Notes: a model not told the origin generated them from the sequence alone. Counted from the stretch's first letter, positions 41,881 to 52,152 are shown. The stretch: DNA of 64,000 nt from an uncultured bacterium (GCA_949284715.1 CASDWH010000007.1:1-64000); one strand, 5' to 3'. Program-made: numbers and translations.

Positions 41881-43188
41881 TTATTTTATAATTTCATATA
41901 TCAAACTACCAACAGCCGGCTTTGCTCCGGATATTGTAAACCCTTTTTTACAATACTCTATTGCACTTTGTGTTTTAGTTTCATCATTAGAATAAATCGT
42001 ACAAATTGTTTCACCATTCACAACCGGTTCGCCGGTCTTTTTATTTAGAAATACGCCGACGCCGTAATCAATCGTATCAGTTTTTTTCTCCCTGCCGGCA
42101 CCAAGAAGTTTACATCCGTAAGCGATATCAAGAGCATCTATATGAGAAACATAGCCATCCTTATCAGCTTTTAATTCATACGTATATTTTACAGGCGGGA
42201 ATTTTGTGTAATCATCAATAACCCCTGCATCACCGTTTTGTGTTATTATCAATTCTCTGAATTTATCAAGAGCTTTGCCTGACAAAATAATTTCTTTGAT
42301 AAAGTTTTTGGCACTTTCCATATCGGAATACTTGCCAAGCTGAACAAGAGAAAGCGCCGCAAAATCATACGTAAGTTCTGCAATATCTCCTTCTGTTATA
42401 CCTCCTTTTAAAAATTCAATAGCTTCAATTATTTCTAAAGAATTTCCAACCGCCCTGCCTAACGGCTCATCCATTGAAGTAATAACAGCGGTTATATTTT
42501 TATTAAGCTTTTTCCCTATTTTAACCATTATCTCTGAAAGCTTAACCGCATCTTCAGGAGTTTTCATAAATGCGCCTGAGCCGTATTTAACATCGAGAAT
42601 AATATTATCAGCACCGGAAGCTATTTTTTTAGATACAACAGAAGATGCAATAAGCGGCCGGCTGTCTACGGTTGCTGTAACATCTCGCAGAGCATACAAC
42701 TTACCATCAGCAGGTGTAAGTTTCTGGGTTTGCGCACCTATTGCGACTCCTATTCTTTTTACCTGATTAATCATATCAGGAATTGAAAGAGCAGTATTAA
42801 AGCCCGGAATTGATTCAAGTTTATCAATAGTTCCGCCGGTATGTCCAAGTCCTTTTCCTGAAAGTTTTGCAACAGGAACTCCGCAGGCGGCAAGAAGCGG
42901 TATCAACGTAATAGTAACTTTATCCCCTACTCCGCCTGTAGAATGCTTATCAATAACTGACGAAGCCAGAGAGCCAAGGTTAATAACTTCGCCTGAGCGA
43001 ACCATTGCATCAGTTAAATACGCTGTTTCATCATCTGTCATTCCCTGAAAATATACAGCCATTAACCACGCACTAATCTGATAATCAGCGGCCGTTCCAT
43101 CCATAAGAGAATTGATTAAAAAATCAATCTCTTCTTTTGAGTGTTCCTTGCCCTGCTTTTTAGCTTCTATTATATCTACTATACGCAC
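41881..43188 (-). CDS. Pyrimidine-nucleoside (thymidine) phosphorylase
   Basis: It splits thymidine, uridine or deoxyuridine with phosphate, salvaging bases. DIIEAKKQGKEHSKEEIDFL, the MVRSGE segment and KHSTGGVGDKVT (phosphate site) are typical, as are LPVAKLSGKGLGHTGGT-like residues (VAKLSGKGLGHTGGTIDKLE). It is 435 residues with the C-terminal alpha/beta domain intact. It starts at GTG overlapping the ompH stop (TAGTG), with AAAGGAAT upstream. Its placement in the bam operon is unusual. Confidence 0.95.
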   Translation of the reverse strand: MRIVDIIEAKKQGKEHSKEEIDFLINSLMDGTAADYQISAWLMAVYFQGMTDDETAYLTDAMVRSGEVINLGSLASSVIDKHSTGGVGDKVTITLIPLLAACGVPVAKLSGKGLGHTGGTIDKLESIPGFNTALSIPDMINQVKRIGVAIGAQTQKLTPADGKLYALRDVTATVDSRPLIASSVVSKKIASGADNIILDVKYGSGAFMKTPEDAVKLSEIMVKIGKKLNKNITAVITSMDEPLGRAVGNSLEIIEAIEFLKGGITEGDIAELTYDFAALSLVQLGKYSDMESAKNFIKEIILSGKALDKFRELIITQNGDAGVIDDYTKFPPVKYTYELKADKDGYVSHIDALDIAYGCKLLGAGREKKTDTIDYGVGVFLNKKTGEPVVNGETICTIYSNDETKTQSAIEYCKKGFTISGAKPAVGSLIYEIIK

Positions 43189-43637
43189 TAGTTTTTAATT
43201 CCTTTTAATCTTTCAATAACAATATCTGTAATATCTACACCGCCGCAAAATACAGCTTTAATATCTATTACTGCATCTAATTTTTGTTCTGCCATGATAA
43301 CTTTTGCAACATTTTGAATTTTTGTAAATACTTCTTTCTCTTTGCTTACACGATATTTAATATATGCCTCTTCTTTAGCTTTGTATTCATTGGCAATTTT
43401 ATCTTTAAAAGCTTGTTTTTTTACAGGTGTATCAATTGATTTAAATTCTTTTTCCTTATCCATCAGATATTGCTGCAATTCCATGCCTTTTGCATCCAAT
43501 TCTTTTGCAATTGTTTTTGCTGCATCATAATTAGCGATTACTTTTTCGTAATTAATATATCCAAGCCCCTCGGCAAAAGACGGTGCAGCAAGTAATGCCA
43601 TAATTCCCATTACTAGAAACAATTTAACTTTCTTCAT
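43188..43637 (-). CDS. OmpH/Skp-like periplasmic chaperone
   Basis: This is a 149-residue exported helical protein. The signal peptide is LFLVMGIMALLAAPSFAEG. GYINYEKVIANYDAAKTIAK opens the mature part, followed by a Lys/Glu-rich coiled-coil hairpin and the closing strand that forms the Skp trimer body. Skp holds unfolded outer-membrane proteins on the way to BamA. The gene lies 17 nt downstream of bamA, as in many diderms. AAGGAGG precedes the ATG. Confidence 0.9.
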   Translation of the reverse strand: MKKVKLFLVMGIMALLAAPSFAEGLGYINYEKVIANYDAAKTIAKELDAKGMELQQYLMDKEKEFKSIDTPVKKQAFKDKIANEYKAKEEAYIKYRVSKEKEVFTKIQNVAKVIMAEQKLDAVIDIKAVFCGGVDITDIVIERLKGIKN

Positions 43638-43654
43638 TTATAAACCTCCTTAAA

Positions 43655-45580
43655 TTAGTAGTACATCATATCGCCAACCCCAAACGTAAAGTAGCCGTTT
43701 GGAGAACCGTAATCACCCGAATTGGTGAGCGGGATACCATAATCAATAGACATTGGTCCGACGCCCGGAACATATACTTTTAACCCTACACCGGCAGTAA
43801 TTGCATACAGCGGTCTGTCATACAAAGTAGATGCAATAGTCGGGTTGAAAATTTTACCGGCATCAACAAAGAACGCCAGTCTTATATTATCAAAGAATTT
43901 GAATTTAAGCCTGTCAAAGAAAGGTATAGGGGTCGTCAATTCAACAGAACCCATGATATAAGATTCACCGGTACCAACACCATTAATCTTGAAACCTCTG
44001 ATTGAATACGGGCCGCCAAGTTTATATGCCATAACTTCAGGCATTTCATCACCATGTATTTTCAAACCGCCCTTAGCAGTAAATGACAGGGCTGATTTTT
44101 TTAATATCGGCACATATTTTTTAACCATACCGGAAAGTCTGCCGTTCGTTTTTTCAAAATCGGTTAACCCGAGTGCTTCATCAAACCTTACGGCGGCCAA
44201 AACCCCGTTCCTCGGATTCATATTTGTATCCCGTGTATCATATATAAGTCCGGGGGATATATTAAAGAACGCGCCATCAGCCAATTCCTCCGCACGACGG
44301 GATATCGGAATATTATTGGCTGCATACATTGACGCAATTGTATCAGCGGCACCCTCTTTCAGGTTAATATTTTCAAGCCCCAAAGTAAATGTACTCTGGA
44401 GGTTTTCATTAAACTTCAAACGATGATATGCTGTTGCTTCCACACCTATACGCTGTTCAATTGCAAGCGGAACTTGATAGCTGCCTAAATCCCTAAAAAA
44501 TACTCTGCTCATTAATGATGTATCGGCGTTAAGGAAATATGGTTCAAAAAAGCTTAATTCAGCTTGAAAGTTCATGTGATCTTTAATTGATGCGTCACTC
44601 ATCAATACACCGGTACCAATCATACCAGATAGTGATACCCTCTGGTTTAAGCCTCTAAAGTTATTATCAGCAATACCCAGTGAACCGAATACACCGGTTA
44701 CAGAATCCAGACCGCCGCCGACAGAAACAGATGCAGTCCTCTGTTCTTTTAAAACAATAGTTACGTCATACAAATCAGGATTTTCTTCACTTACATCCAC
44801 CTGCCTGTTTACATCTTTAAAAGACTGCGTGGAATATAGTTTTACCAAGTCCTGCTTAATAAGATTTTCATTATAAACCGTGCCGGGTTCAGTCATAATA
44901 TTACGCTCTACTACGTAATCTTTCGTTTTTTCATTCCCGACAATCATTATTTTATTAATGCGCCCCTCATTAATTCTAATATTTAGAACGCCGTCCGGAT
45001 CATCATAAAAGGAGTCAATCCGTGCAAGGATATAACCTTTTGAGTAGTATTTATCATTAATTTTTTCAATTGCTTCGTTTATAGTTGTAATATTCTGCGG
45101 CTTGCCCTTTAAAGGAAGCAAATACGGCATCAGCTCTTCGGTAGAAACAACGGTATTACCTTCTATTGTAAAATCCGTTACAGGAATATTTTCCTCTAAT
45201 AAAATCTTTAAGGTTACTGTATCATCAGACGAACGGATAGGAATTGCTTTCATGTTATCCGTAAAATAACCCATATTAAAAATTTTGGACAAATCCTGCT
45301 GCAATAATTCTTCATCATACACATCACCCTTCTTCAACTGCATTACATTTTTAATATTCTCAGGGCGTATGATATTAGAACCAAGGATTTCTATATCTTT
45401 AATATAAACTGTATTAAACTCAACAGGCTGAACCGGGGTACCAATATTTATTGTGCTTGTTTCATTCAATTGCGAGGTATCAACGACACTTTCGCTTTCA
45501 GCACAAATTCCCGGGAGCATGCCAAATAACAAAAATCCCAAAATTATACTTATTACTCTCTTTGAATACTGTTTATTCAA
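43655..45580 (-). CDS. bamA: BamA/Omp85 outer-membrane assembly protein
   Basis: It inserts beta-barrel proteins into the outer membrane. A signal peptide (VISIILGFLLFGMLPGICAE) is followed by three POTRA-type repeats (about residues 50-285; E. coli has five). The 16-strand barrel contains YSIRGFKINGVGTGE, the conserved (V/I)RGF loop-6 motif. The protein ends in aromatic residues. It starts at TTG with AGGTGAG 8 nt before. It heads the minus-strand unit with ompH, the phosphorylase and the FHIPEP-like gene. A TamA-type role is less likely given the ompH neighbour. Confidence 0.92.
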   Translation of the reverse strand: MNKQYSKRVISIILGFLLFGMLPGICAESESVVDTSQLNETSTINIGTPVQPVEFNTVYIKDIEILGSNIIRPENIKNVMQLKKGDVYDEELLQQDLSKIFNMGYFTDNMKAIPIRSSDDTVTLKILLEENIPVTDFTIEGNTVVSTEELMPYLLPLKGKPQNITTINEAIEKINDKYYSKGYILARIDSFYDDPDGVLNIRINEGRINKIMIVGNEKTKDYVVERNIMTEPGTVYNENLIKQDLVKLYSTQSFKDVNRQVDVSEENPDLYDVTIVLKEQRTASVSVGGGLDSVTGVFGSLGIADNNFRGLNQRVSLSGMIGTGVLMSDASIKDHMNFQAELSFFEPYFLNADTSLMSRVFFRDLGSYQVPLAIEQRIGVEATAYHRLKFNENLQSTFTLGLENINLKEGAADTIASMYAANNIPISRRAEELADGAFFNISPGLIYDTRDTNMNPRNGVLAAVRFDEALGLTDFEKTNGRLSGMVKKYVPILKKSALSFTAKGGLKIHGDEMPEVMAYKLGGPYSIRGFKINGVGTGESYIMGSVELTTPIPFFDRLKFKFFDNIRLAFFVDAGKIFNPTIASTLYDRPLYAITAGVGLKVYVPGVGPMSIDYGIPLTNSGDYGSPNGYFTFGVGDMMYY

Positions 45581-45679
45581 GAATCTTACTCACCTAGCTA
45601 TTTTATACAAAATCATACCATAAATACGTTACTTAATAAAGTAGGAAAAAAAAAATTTTTATCGTAAAATTATGAAATC

Positions 45680-46012
45680 ATGATAGGAATAGATATTGAA
45701 GATATTTCCAGATTCAAAGACAAACCCGAAGAATTCTATAATAGAATTTTCACCGGAAATGAAATTAGTTATTGTCTTTCAAATAAAAATCCGGCCCCTC
45801 ATTTTGCTGCAAGATTCTGTGCAAAAGAAGCTGTTTATAAAGCTCTTTCTGCATGCGGAATAAAAATATCTTCTCTAAAATCAATTGAAATTCTAAAAAA
45901 AGAATCCGGCGCAGTTTATGTTAACCTGCCTGCCGACATTAATAAAACTATACATATAAGCATTTCTCACGAAAAAGAAAAAGCCATTGCTGTTGCAATG
46001 ATTGAGTTTTAA
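45680..46012 (+). CDS. acpS: Holo-[acyl-carrier-protein] synthase
   Basis: It transfers 4'-phosphopantetheine from CoA to acyl carrier protein. MIGIDIEDISRF with the metal-binding Asp, then RFCAKEAVYKAL, and SISHEKEKAIAVAM at the end are the family motifs. It is 110 residues. There is no ribosome site; a TAAAAT at 45665-45670 lies 9 nt before the ATG, so the mRNA leader is very short. It overlaps the end of the convergent LOG-family gene by 4 nt. Confidence 0.95.
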   Translation: MIGIDIEDISRFKDKPEEFYNRIFTGNEISYCLSNKNPAPHFAARFCAKEAVYKALSACGIKISSLKSIEILKKESGAVYVNLPADINKTIHISISHEKEKAIAVAMIEF

Positions 46013-46605
46013 GCTTTTACTTGATAAATATCAAGTTTACTCTCTATAGTTTCAGGCTCTATATAAGTTTTTAAATACTCAACAGCATGTTCCGGAGTAT
46101 CTGCTATATAATACATTTTACGGCTTTTTTCTTTTGCAAATTTTTCAGCTATCATAACCTCAAAAAACTCGTTTAATTTAGTATAAAATCCGTTAGTATT
46201 AAGAAGAACTATTGCTTTTTTATTATATCCGAGTTGTTTTTGTACAATCATTTCCGACAACTCTTCCAGCGTTCCAAACCCGCCGGGAAGTGCAATAACT
46301 GCTTCAGAAAGATTATCAAGTTTTGCTTTGCGCTCTCTCATTCCCTCAGTTACATAAAATTCATCACACGCTTCTTCTTTACTTACACACAATTTATAAA
46401 GCTTCTCAGGCATTACGCCTGTAACCCTTGCACCATTTGCCTTTGCAGCGGATGCAGATGCCCACATCAACCCAAGGTTGCTGCCGCCGTATACCAAATC
46501 AAATCCTGATTTGGCAAGAAGCTCGCCAAGCTGTTCAGCAGCCTCAAAGTAAGATTTGTCCAATATTGATGATGAGGAGGCAAATACGCAAACTTTTTTT
46601 ATCAT
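46009..46605 (-). CDS. LOG-family phosphoribohydrolase
   Basis: This is a Rossmann-fold protein of the lysine-decarboxylase-like/LOG group, which releases free base from nucleoside 5'-monophosphates. LVYGGSNLGLMWASASAAKA, MRERKAKLDNLS and the signature PGGFGTLEE are present. It is 198 residues. The usual annotation as lysine decarboxylase would be wrong. Its ATG follows the prepilin stop directly, with GGAGG inside that gene's last codons. Confidence 0.93.
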   Translation of the reverse strand: MIKKVCVFASSSSILDKSYFEAAEQLGELLAKSGFDLVYGGSNLGLMWASASAAKANGARVTGVMPEKLYKLCVSKEEACDEFYVTEGMRERKAKLDNLSEAVIALPGGFGTLEELSEMIVQKQLGYNKKAIVLLNTNGFYTKLNEFFEVMIAEKFAKEKSRKMYYIADTPEHAVEYLKTYIEPETIESKLDIYQVKA

Positions 46606-47181
46606 CTAAAAATTTCCTCCGACAAGATAATAATAAGAGCAGCAGCAGCCGGTTCCGCCTTTAGCACAATCTGCTTTTATCTCCTCATGAGATTTCCGTG
46701 AACAGAGAGGTTCTATTTTATCTTTGTATATATTCATCCCAAAAACATCTTTTCCCCATCTGTTAGGCGCCTCTTTTCCATTAATATCATAAAACATGAT
46801 ACCGCTTTTCTCATCTTTAGAAACCTCTTCCCATTTAAACCCTATAACATTATCCGTTCCGATTTCGTATACACTCGTAAAATCACCTATTCCGGAAGCG
46901 GCACTCCCATTCATATACTTTATTTTATAGGGTTGTATTCTCTTATAGTCAGAATCAGAAATAGATTTCATTATATATTCTTCTAATTCCTTATTACTTT
47001 TTGCCCCATACGCTCCAGCAGCAGAAAAAGCATGCGTAAGTCTATCCTGCAATGCCCGCCATTCTAAAACACGTGAGGCCTGCTTTGTATCATTAATCGA
47101 AAACGGTATTAGTAAACACCCGACTATAATAAGAATTACTGCAAGAATGCTTATTTCTACAATTGTAAATCCTTTTTTCAT
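46606..47181 (-). CDS. Type IV prepilin-like protein
   Basis: This is 191 residues. The leader MKKG is cut before FTIVEISILAVILIIVGCLL, with Glu at mature position 5 and a hydrophobic helix. The globular part is unknown. Its C-terminus is cysteine-rich (CSRKSHEEIKADCAKGGTG then CCCSYYY), suggesting disulfides. AAGGAGAG precedes the ATG at 47181, while the longer frame to 47253 has no site. It sits in the rny-ymdB-PHP-prepilin-LOG run. It may be a minor pilin or pseudopilin. Confidence 0.88.
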   Translation of the reverse strand: MKKGFTIVEISILAVILIIVGCLLIPFSINDTKQASRVLEWRALQDRLTHAFSAAGAYGAKSNKELEEYIMKSISDSDYKRIQPYKIKYMNGSAASGIGDFTSVYEIGTDNVIGFKWEEVSKDEKSGIMFYDINGKEAPNRWGKDVFGMNIYKDKIEPLCSRKSHEEIKADCAKGGTGCCCSYYYLVGGNF

Positions 47182-47191
47182 AAAACTCTCC

Positions 47192-48040
47192 TTATGCCAT
47201 ATCAAGGCGTTTTTTTTCATTAATAAGAGTATCCCAAATCCATTCAGGAACAAAATTTTTACCTAATATTATCTGTCCGTTCATAATATTCGGAGCATGA
47301 AAATCAGAACCGCCGGTAACGATAAGCCCCAGTTCTTCCGCCATTGATGAAAAATATTCAACAATTGCAGGAGAATGTTTCCTATGGTATGCCTCTATTC
47401 CTCTTAAACCATAATTCATAAGCTCTTTGATAAGCTTGTCTGCTATATCAATATCGTAAGGGTGTGCTATAACAGGAACGCCCCCGCTGTCATAAATTAT
47501 TTCTACAGCATCGAACGGAGAAACTGTTTTACGTTCTACGTATACCGGAGAATCCTTATGAATATATTTATTATAAGCCTCAATAACGCCTCCGGTGCCG
47601 CCTGCATTGGTAATCGCTTTAGCAATATGCGGACGTCCGATACTGCCGCCTTCTGCTACCATTTTTTTTATATCCTCTAACGATATTTTAATACCTGCTT
47701 TTTTGTTAAGAAGTCTTATTATTTCCTTTGTTTGTTTTAGCCTTGCATGCTGTTGGGTTTTCAGCATAGAAATAAAATCAGGCTTTGTCACATCAGGAAA
47801 ATACCCTAATATATGGACTTCATAGTCCTTATACAGTGTATTTACTTCTATTCCCGGAATTATTTTAAGGTTAATATTATTTTCTTCTATATACTTTTTA
47901 GCAACATTATAAGATAAAACATTATCATGATCCGTAAGTGCGATAGCCTCAAGGCCCGCATCAACAGCCAAATCTACAATTTTTTCCGGAGAAAAAACAC
48001 CATCGGAATAATATGTATGAATATGGAAATCAGCTTTCAT
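47192..48040 (-). CDS. PHP-domain phosphoesterase
   Basis: This is a 282-residue metal-dependent phosphatase of the TrpH/RNase AM type. DFHIHTYYSDG at the start, ALTDHDN, GIEVNT and GGSDFHAPN carry the His/Asp metal ligands. Relatives hydrolyse 3',5'-nucleoside bisphosphate or trim RNA 5' ends. Its ATG at 48040 overlaps the end of ymdB by 11 nt. The neighbours rny and ymdB support a role in RNA or nucleotide turnover. Confidence 0.9.
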   Translation of the reverse strand: MKADFHIHTYYSDGVFSPEKIVDLAVDAGLEAIALTDHDNVLSYNVAKKYIEENNINLKIIPGIEVNTLYKDYEVHILGYFPDVTKPDFISMLKTQQHARLKQTKEIIRLLNKKAGIKISLEDIKKMVAEGGSIGRPHIAKAITNAGGTGGVIEAYNKYIHKDSPVYVERKTVSPFDAVEIIYDSGGVPVIAHPYDIDIADKLIKELMNYGLRGIEAYHRKHSPAIVEYFSSMAEELGLIVTGGSDFHAPNIMNGQIILGKNFVPEWIWDTLINEKKRLDMA

Positions 48041-48875
48041 AAACACCGCCTGATTCCGCAACAGAGCATACAGAGTCATCTGTTTTATTATAACAAACAT
48101 TTATTCTTTTTATAGCAACTGTTTCAGAGTCGTTAAATACAGCCTCAATTGCATTAATCCGCATTAAGTCCTCCGGAGCTACTTCATATCTTACAGGATA
48201 CGCAGCAAGGAAACGTTTTATAGAAGTTTCATAGTCCATACCTATAACACCGCTCACACTCCCGCAAAACCCGACATCTGTAATATATCCCATACCGTTT
48301 ATTATTGTTTCATCAGCAGTCTGAACATGTGTATGGGTTCCGGCAAAAAGTGTCACACCGTGTTCGCTCAGGTATTTGCCAAGCGCAATTTTTTCAGCAG
48401 TCGCTTCAGCATGAAAATCAACTATAATATAATCAACCCAGGATTTTATTTCATTTATTTTTTCCGTTAGTATTTCCCAGGGAGAATTAACAGGAGGCAT
48501 AAATACCTGTCCTAAAGCATTCAAAACCGCAATATTTTTACCTTTTCGTTCAAAAACGCGGCAGCCGGAGCCTAACGTATTCTCAGGATAATTTAAAGGT
48601 CTGACCAGAACTTTATCTTCGTTTATATAATCAAAGATTTCCTTTTTATCCCAAATATGATTACCGGCAGTAAAACAATCTATTCCGCAGGAGAGTAATT
48701 CATCATAATTCTTTTTGGTAAGTCCAAATCCATGAGATGCGTTCTCAACATTTGCAATAACAAAATCGGGTTTATCTATAGGACTCAGTACTGACAAATA
48801 ATTTTGAACAGCAATCCTCCCCGGTCTGCCTGTTATATCACCAAAAAATAATATTTTAAACTTATTCTCCGACAT
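48030..48875 (-). CDS. ymdB: YmdB-family metallophosphodiesterase
   Basis: This is a 281-residue calcineurin-like enzyme, acting on 2',3'-cyclic nucleotides in Bacillus subtilis. FFGDITGRPGRIAVQNYL, ANVENASHGFGLT, AGNHIWDKKEI, VDFHAEATAEK and GTHTHVQTADE give the binuclear metal site. The rny-ymdB order is conserved in many bacteria. There is no ribosome site, and translation is probably coupled to rny, which ends 4 nt upstream. Confidence 0.95.
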   Translation of the reverse strand: MSENKFKILFFGDITGRPGRIAVQNYLSVLSPIDKPDFVIANVENASHGFGLTKKNYDELLSCGIDCFTAGNHIWDKKEIFDYINEDKVLVRPLNYPENTLGSGCRVFERKGKNIAVLNALGQVFMPPVNSPWEILTEKINEIKSWVDYIIVDFHAEATAEKIALGKYLSEHGVTLFAGTHTHVQTADETIINGMGYITDVGFCGSVSGVIGMDYETSIKRFLAAYPVRYEVAPEDLMRINAIEAVFNDSETVAIKRINVCYNKTDDSVCSVAESGGVYES

Positions 48876-48879
48876 TGTT

Positions 48880-50397
48880 CTATTTTGCTATTTCTGTTGT
48901 CCTAAATTCTCTTACCACAGTGACTTTAATTTGTCCCGGATAATCCAGTTCATTTTCTATTTTATTTGCAATATCTCTTGCTAGTTTTTGAGAAGCAAGA
49001 TCATCAAACATTTCTGACTGAACAATTACGCGGACTTCGCGGCCGGCCTGAACAGCAAACGACTGTTTAATACCTTCGTAACTGTTAACTATTTCCTCTA
49101 TTTTTTGTAAACGTTTAATATAAATTTCAAGAGTATCACGTCTTGCGCCCGGCCGGGATGCAGAAATAGCATCTGCAAGCTTTACCAGCACCGCTTCAAC
49201 AGTGTTAGCCGTAACACCGTCGTGATGGGCTTCAATTGCATGAATAATTTCAGGCTTTTCGCCGTAGCGCTGTGCAAGCTCAACACCCAGTTCTATATGA
49301 GTGCCTTCCTGTGTTTGGTCAACCGCTTTTCCTATATCATGAAGAAGCCCTGCACGCTTTGCGACATAAACATTTGCGCCAAGTTCAGCAGCAAGCATGC
49401 CGGCTATATGACCAACTTCCAGCGAGTGTTTAAGCACATTCTGCCCGTAACTTGTACGATAATAGAGCCTGCCCAAGTTTTTTATTAATTCTTTATTCAA
49501 ACCGATTATACCAACATCAAGAGCAGCATTTTCGCCTTCTTGCATTATCTTTTTATCAATTTCTTCTTTTGCCTTCTCAACCATTTCTTCGATTCTGACG
49601 GGGTGAATACGACCGTCTTGAATAAGTTTTTCAAGCGCTAGTTTTGCGACCTCGCGTCTTACGGGATCAAAAGATGAAAGAACCACAGCTTCTGGAGTAT
49701 CATCAATAATCAAATCAACCCCGGTTAATGTTTCAAGCGTTCTGATATTACGGCCTTCTCGCCCTATAATTCTTCCCTTCATTTCATCATTTGGAAGCGA
49801 TACAACCGAAACCGTTGATTCTACAACCTGTTCAATCATACATCTCTGCATAGTTGTAGAGAGAATTTCTTTTGACTTTTCAAGTGCAGATTCCCTTATT
49901 TTTGCTTCATTTTCTCTTATAAGCTGCATCTGTTCCTGTGCCAAATCGGTCTTTAACTGGTCTAAAAACATTTTCTTTGCTTCTTCTGCTGAAAGTCCGC
50001 TTATTCTTTCAAGTTCAGATGTTTGTTTTTGAATAATTTCAGCAAGAAAATCTTCTTTATCAATGATTTGATCTTTAAGTTTTTCTAATTCTACTTCTTT
50101 ATCAGTAACTTCCTGTATTTTATTTTCCAGAAAATCTTCGCGTTTAATAAGCTTATTTTCAAGAGTTGCAAGTTCTCTTCTTCTTTCTCTTTCATCCTCT
50201 TTAATTTGCTCACTCTCCGCCTGAAGTGCTTCTTTTGCCTTTATCAGCGCTTCTTTATGGATTATCGCTTCTTTTTGGGCTAAGTCAGCTTTACTTTGTT
50301 CAGCCATTGCCGAAAGATTGTTGTACCTTACCTGCTGGATTACCACTAATGCCAGCAGTGCTATACATACAACCGCAGCTGTGATGGTCAATATCAT
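48880..50397 (-). CDS. rny: Ribonuclease Y
   Basis: This is a membrane-anchored endoribonuclease that starts mRNA decay. A single transmembrane helix (residues 2-20) is followed by a long coiled coil (about 25-190), a KH domain ([20 protein letters not shown]) and an HD domain with the metal site [10 protein letters not shown]. The length of 505 residues is standard. It heads the minus-strand unit that includes ymdB, PHP, prepilin and LOG genes, and is divergent from mlaE. Confidence 0.97.
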   Translation of the reverse strand: MILTITAAVVCIALLALVVIQQVRYNNLSAMAEQSKADLAQKEAIIHKEALIKAKEALQAESEQIKEDERERRRELATLENKLIKREDFLENKIQEVTDKEVELEKLKDQIIDKEDFLAEIIQKQTSELERISGLSAEEAKKMFLDQLKTDLAQEQMQLIRENEAKIRESALEKSKEILSTTMQRCMIEQVVESTVSVVSLPNDEMKGRIIGREGRNIRTLETLTGVDLIIDDTPEAVVLSSFDPVRREVAKLALEKLIQDGRIHPVRIEEMVEKAKEEIDKKIMQEGENAALDVGIIGLNKELIKNLGRLYYRTSYGQNVLKHSLEVGHIAGMLAAELGANVYVAKRAGLLHDIGKAVDQTQEGTHIELGVELAQRYGEKPEIIHAIEAHHDGVTANTVEAVLVKLADAISASRPGARRDTLEIYIKRLQKIEEIVNSYEGIKQSFAVQAGREVRVIVQSEMFDDLASQKLARDIANKIENELDYPGQIKVTVVREFRTTEIAK

Positions 50398-50585
50398 ACC
50401 TGCACCTTGTCCTTTTCTATTCTTTTTTATCTATACGCAACTATTCGGTACATATAACCTACCGAAATATTATTTAAATTTTTTAAACAATTTCATCGCA
50501 TATATTTATCAAAAAAATTTTCTACTACATCTGTTTTAATAATATCATGCAAAATCTATTTTGTATAGGATAAAATTATTTTTTT

Positions 50586-50593
50586 GATATAAT
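50586..50593 (+). promoter_or_regulatory. -10 box with TG upstream for mlaE
   Basis: TTGATATAAT has TG one base before TATAAT, an extended -10 (TATAAT 50588-50593). The ATG follows after 6 nt and there is no Shine-Dalgarno site, so a leaderless mRNA is predicted. The remaining 50398-50587 gap shows no gene. Confidence 0.5.
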
Positions 50594-50599
50594 AACAGT

Positions 50600-51403
50600 A
50601 TGGAGCGCTTTTATTTTAAGAATACTTTCAGCTATAAAATTCTATTGGTTCTTCAGGAGTATTTAACAGTATTTCTTACCACTCTCGGACAAATAGTTAT
50701 AATGATGGGGCGCGTGTTTAAGCGCATTATAAAATTAGATGTAGATATTAAAGAACTAATTTACCAATGCGCAAGATTTGGCGTGAGTTCTCTGCCAATA
50801 ACATTATCAATTGTAGGAATGTCCTCTATTATTGTTGCAACTCAGGTTGCAGGTGAAATGATTAAACAGGGGGGAGGGAATTATGTCGGAATGTTTGTTT
50901 CACTTCTGCTGGTCAGGGAAGAAGCTGTTATCATGTCAGGATTTGCAATAATTTATATGATTGGCTCCTCGCTTGCATCAGAAATAGCTACAATGAAAGT
51001 TACTGATCAAATAAATGCAATGCGGGTTCTTAAAGTTGACCCTATAAGATATTTATTTGTTCCAAGAATATTATCGGGGATTATAATGATGCCTCTTGTT
51101 GTAATTGTTGCAACACTGTTTGGCATAATAGGCGGAGCTGTATCTTCCAACTTATCCAGCGGACTGTCTTACCGCGCATTCTTTGACTCGGTATGGTTTG
51201 GCCTGTACGTTAGAGATATGTACATAAGTATTTTTAAAGCAGCAGTATTCGGTTTTGTTATTGCTCTAATAAGCTGTACTGCCGGTTATTATGCAAGCGG
51301 GGGCGCCAAAGGGGTTGGTGATGCGACAACAAAAGCCGTTGTATGGTCATTTATTGCTATTGTTTTTATAGATATGATTTTTGCAATTGCGTTTTTCTTT
51401 TAA
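50600..51403 (+). CDS. mlaE: MlaE-type ABC transporter permease
   Basis: This is a 267-residue inner-membrane permease of the Mla/Mce lipid transporter. ITLSIVGMSSIIVATQVAGE, the LVREEAVIMSGF-type loop and EIATMKVTDQINAMRVLKVD (the conserved coupling segment) are family hallmarks. About five hydrophobic helices are visible. It is followed after 12 nt by the ATPase and then by the MCE protein. It shuttles phospholipids between the membranes. Confidence 0.95.
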   Translation: MERFYFKNTFSYKILLVLQEYLTVFLTTLGQIVIMMGRVFKRIIKLDVDIKELIYQCARFGVSSLPITLSIVGMSSIIVATQVAGEMIKQGGGNYVGMFVSLLLVREEAVIMSGFAIIYMIGSSLASEIATMKVTDQINAMRVLKVDPIRYLFVPRILSGIIMMPLVVIVATLFGIIGGAVSSNLSSGLSYRAFFDSVWFGLYVRDMYISIFKAAVFGFVIALISCTAGYYASGGAKGVGDATTKAVVWSFIAIVFIDMIFAIAFFF

Positions 51404-51415
51404 AAGGTGAAAATA

Positions 51416-52135
51416 ATGGGAATACAGGTTAAAAATTTAGTAAAAGAATTTGATAACAAAAAAGTAATTGACGATATTTCATTTAGTGTAAATGACGGTG
51501 AAATTCTTGCTATAGTGGGATTCAGCGGCTCAGGCAAAAGTACTGTTTTAAAACTTATAAGCGGACTTCTTACACAGGATTCGGGTGAAATTATTACAAC
51601 CGGTGACATTGCAATGGTATTCCAGTATTCAGCATTGTTTGATTCACTTAACGTTTTTGATAATATTTCTTTTGCGCTTGTTGAAAGGAAAGATTTGAGG
51701 AAAAAATATACACAGACCGATTTGGAAAGAGTAGTTAAGGAAAAGCTGGAACTCGTCGGCTTAAGCGGTATTGAAGATAAATTTCCATCAGAACTTTCAG
51801 GCGGTATGCAAAAGCGCGTAAGCTTTGCGCGGGCAATCGTTACAGAGCCGCAAATAATTCTTTATGACGAACCGACAGCGGGACTTGACCCTATATCTTC
51901 AACCCTTATTGAGGATTATATAGTACGGCTTAAAAAGGAAACAAATGCGGCGTCAATTGTTGTAACCCACCAGATGTCAACAATCAAGCGCACAGCAGAC
52001 AAGGTAATAATGCTGTATAACGGTAAAATTGTTTTTGCTGGAACACCGGAAGAACTGCAAAGGGAAGAAACACCTTATACAAAACAGTTTGTGAACGCAT
52101 CACTGGACGGCCCGATGAAAATGTTTGCAGAATAA
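51416..52135 (+). CDS. mlaF: MlaF-type ABC transporter ATPase
   Basis: This is the ATP-hydrolysing subunit that drives the Mla permease. Walker A is GFSGSGKST, the signature is LSGGMQKR, Walker B is IILYDEPTAGLDP and the switch histidine is in VVTHQM. It is 239 residues from the ATG at 51416, which has AAGGTGA 5 nt before. An in-frame GTG at 51407 overlaps that site. It lies between mlaE and mlaD. Confidence 0.95.
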   Translation: MGIQVKNLVKEFDNKKVIDDISFSVNDGEILAIVGFSGSGKSTVLKLISGLLTQDSGEIITTGDIAMVFQYSALFDSLNVFDNISFALVERKDLRKKYTQTDLERVVKEKLELVGLSGIEDKFPSELSGGMQKRVSFARAIVTEPQIILYDEPTAGLDPISSTLIEDYIVRLKKETNAASIVVTHQMSTIKRTADKVIMLYNGKIVFAGTPEELQREETPYTKQFVNASLDGPMKMFAE

Positions 52136-52152
52136 CGGTTTTTTGATACAAT

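Noticed and set aside
46009-46605. Lysine decarboxylase
   Set aside because: The PGGFGTLEE motif marks the LOG phosphoribohydrolase family; the old name comes from a misannotation.
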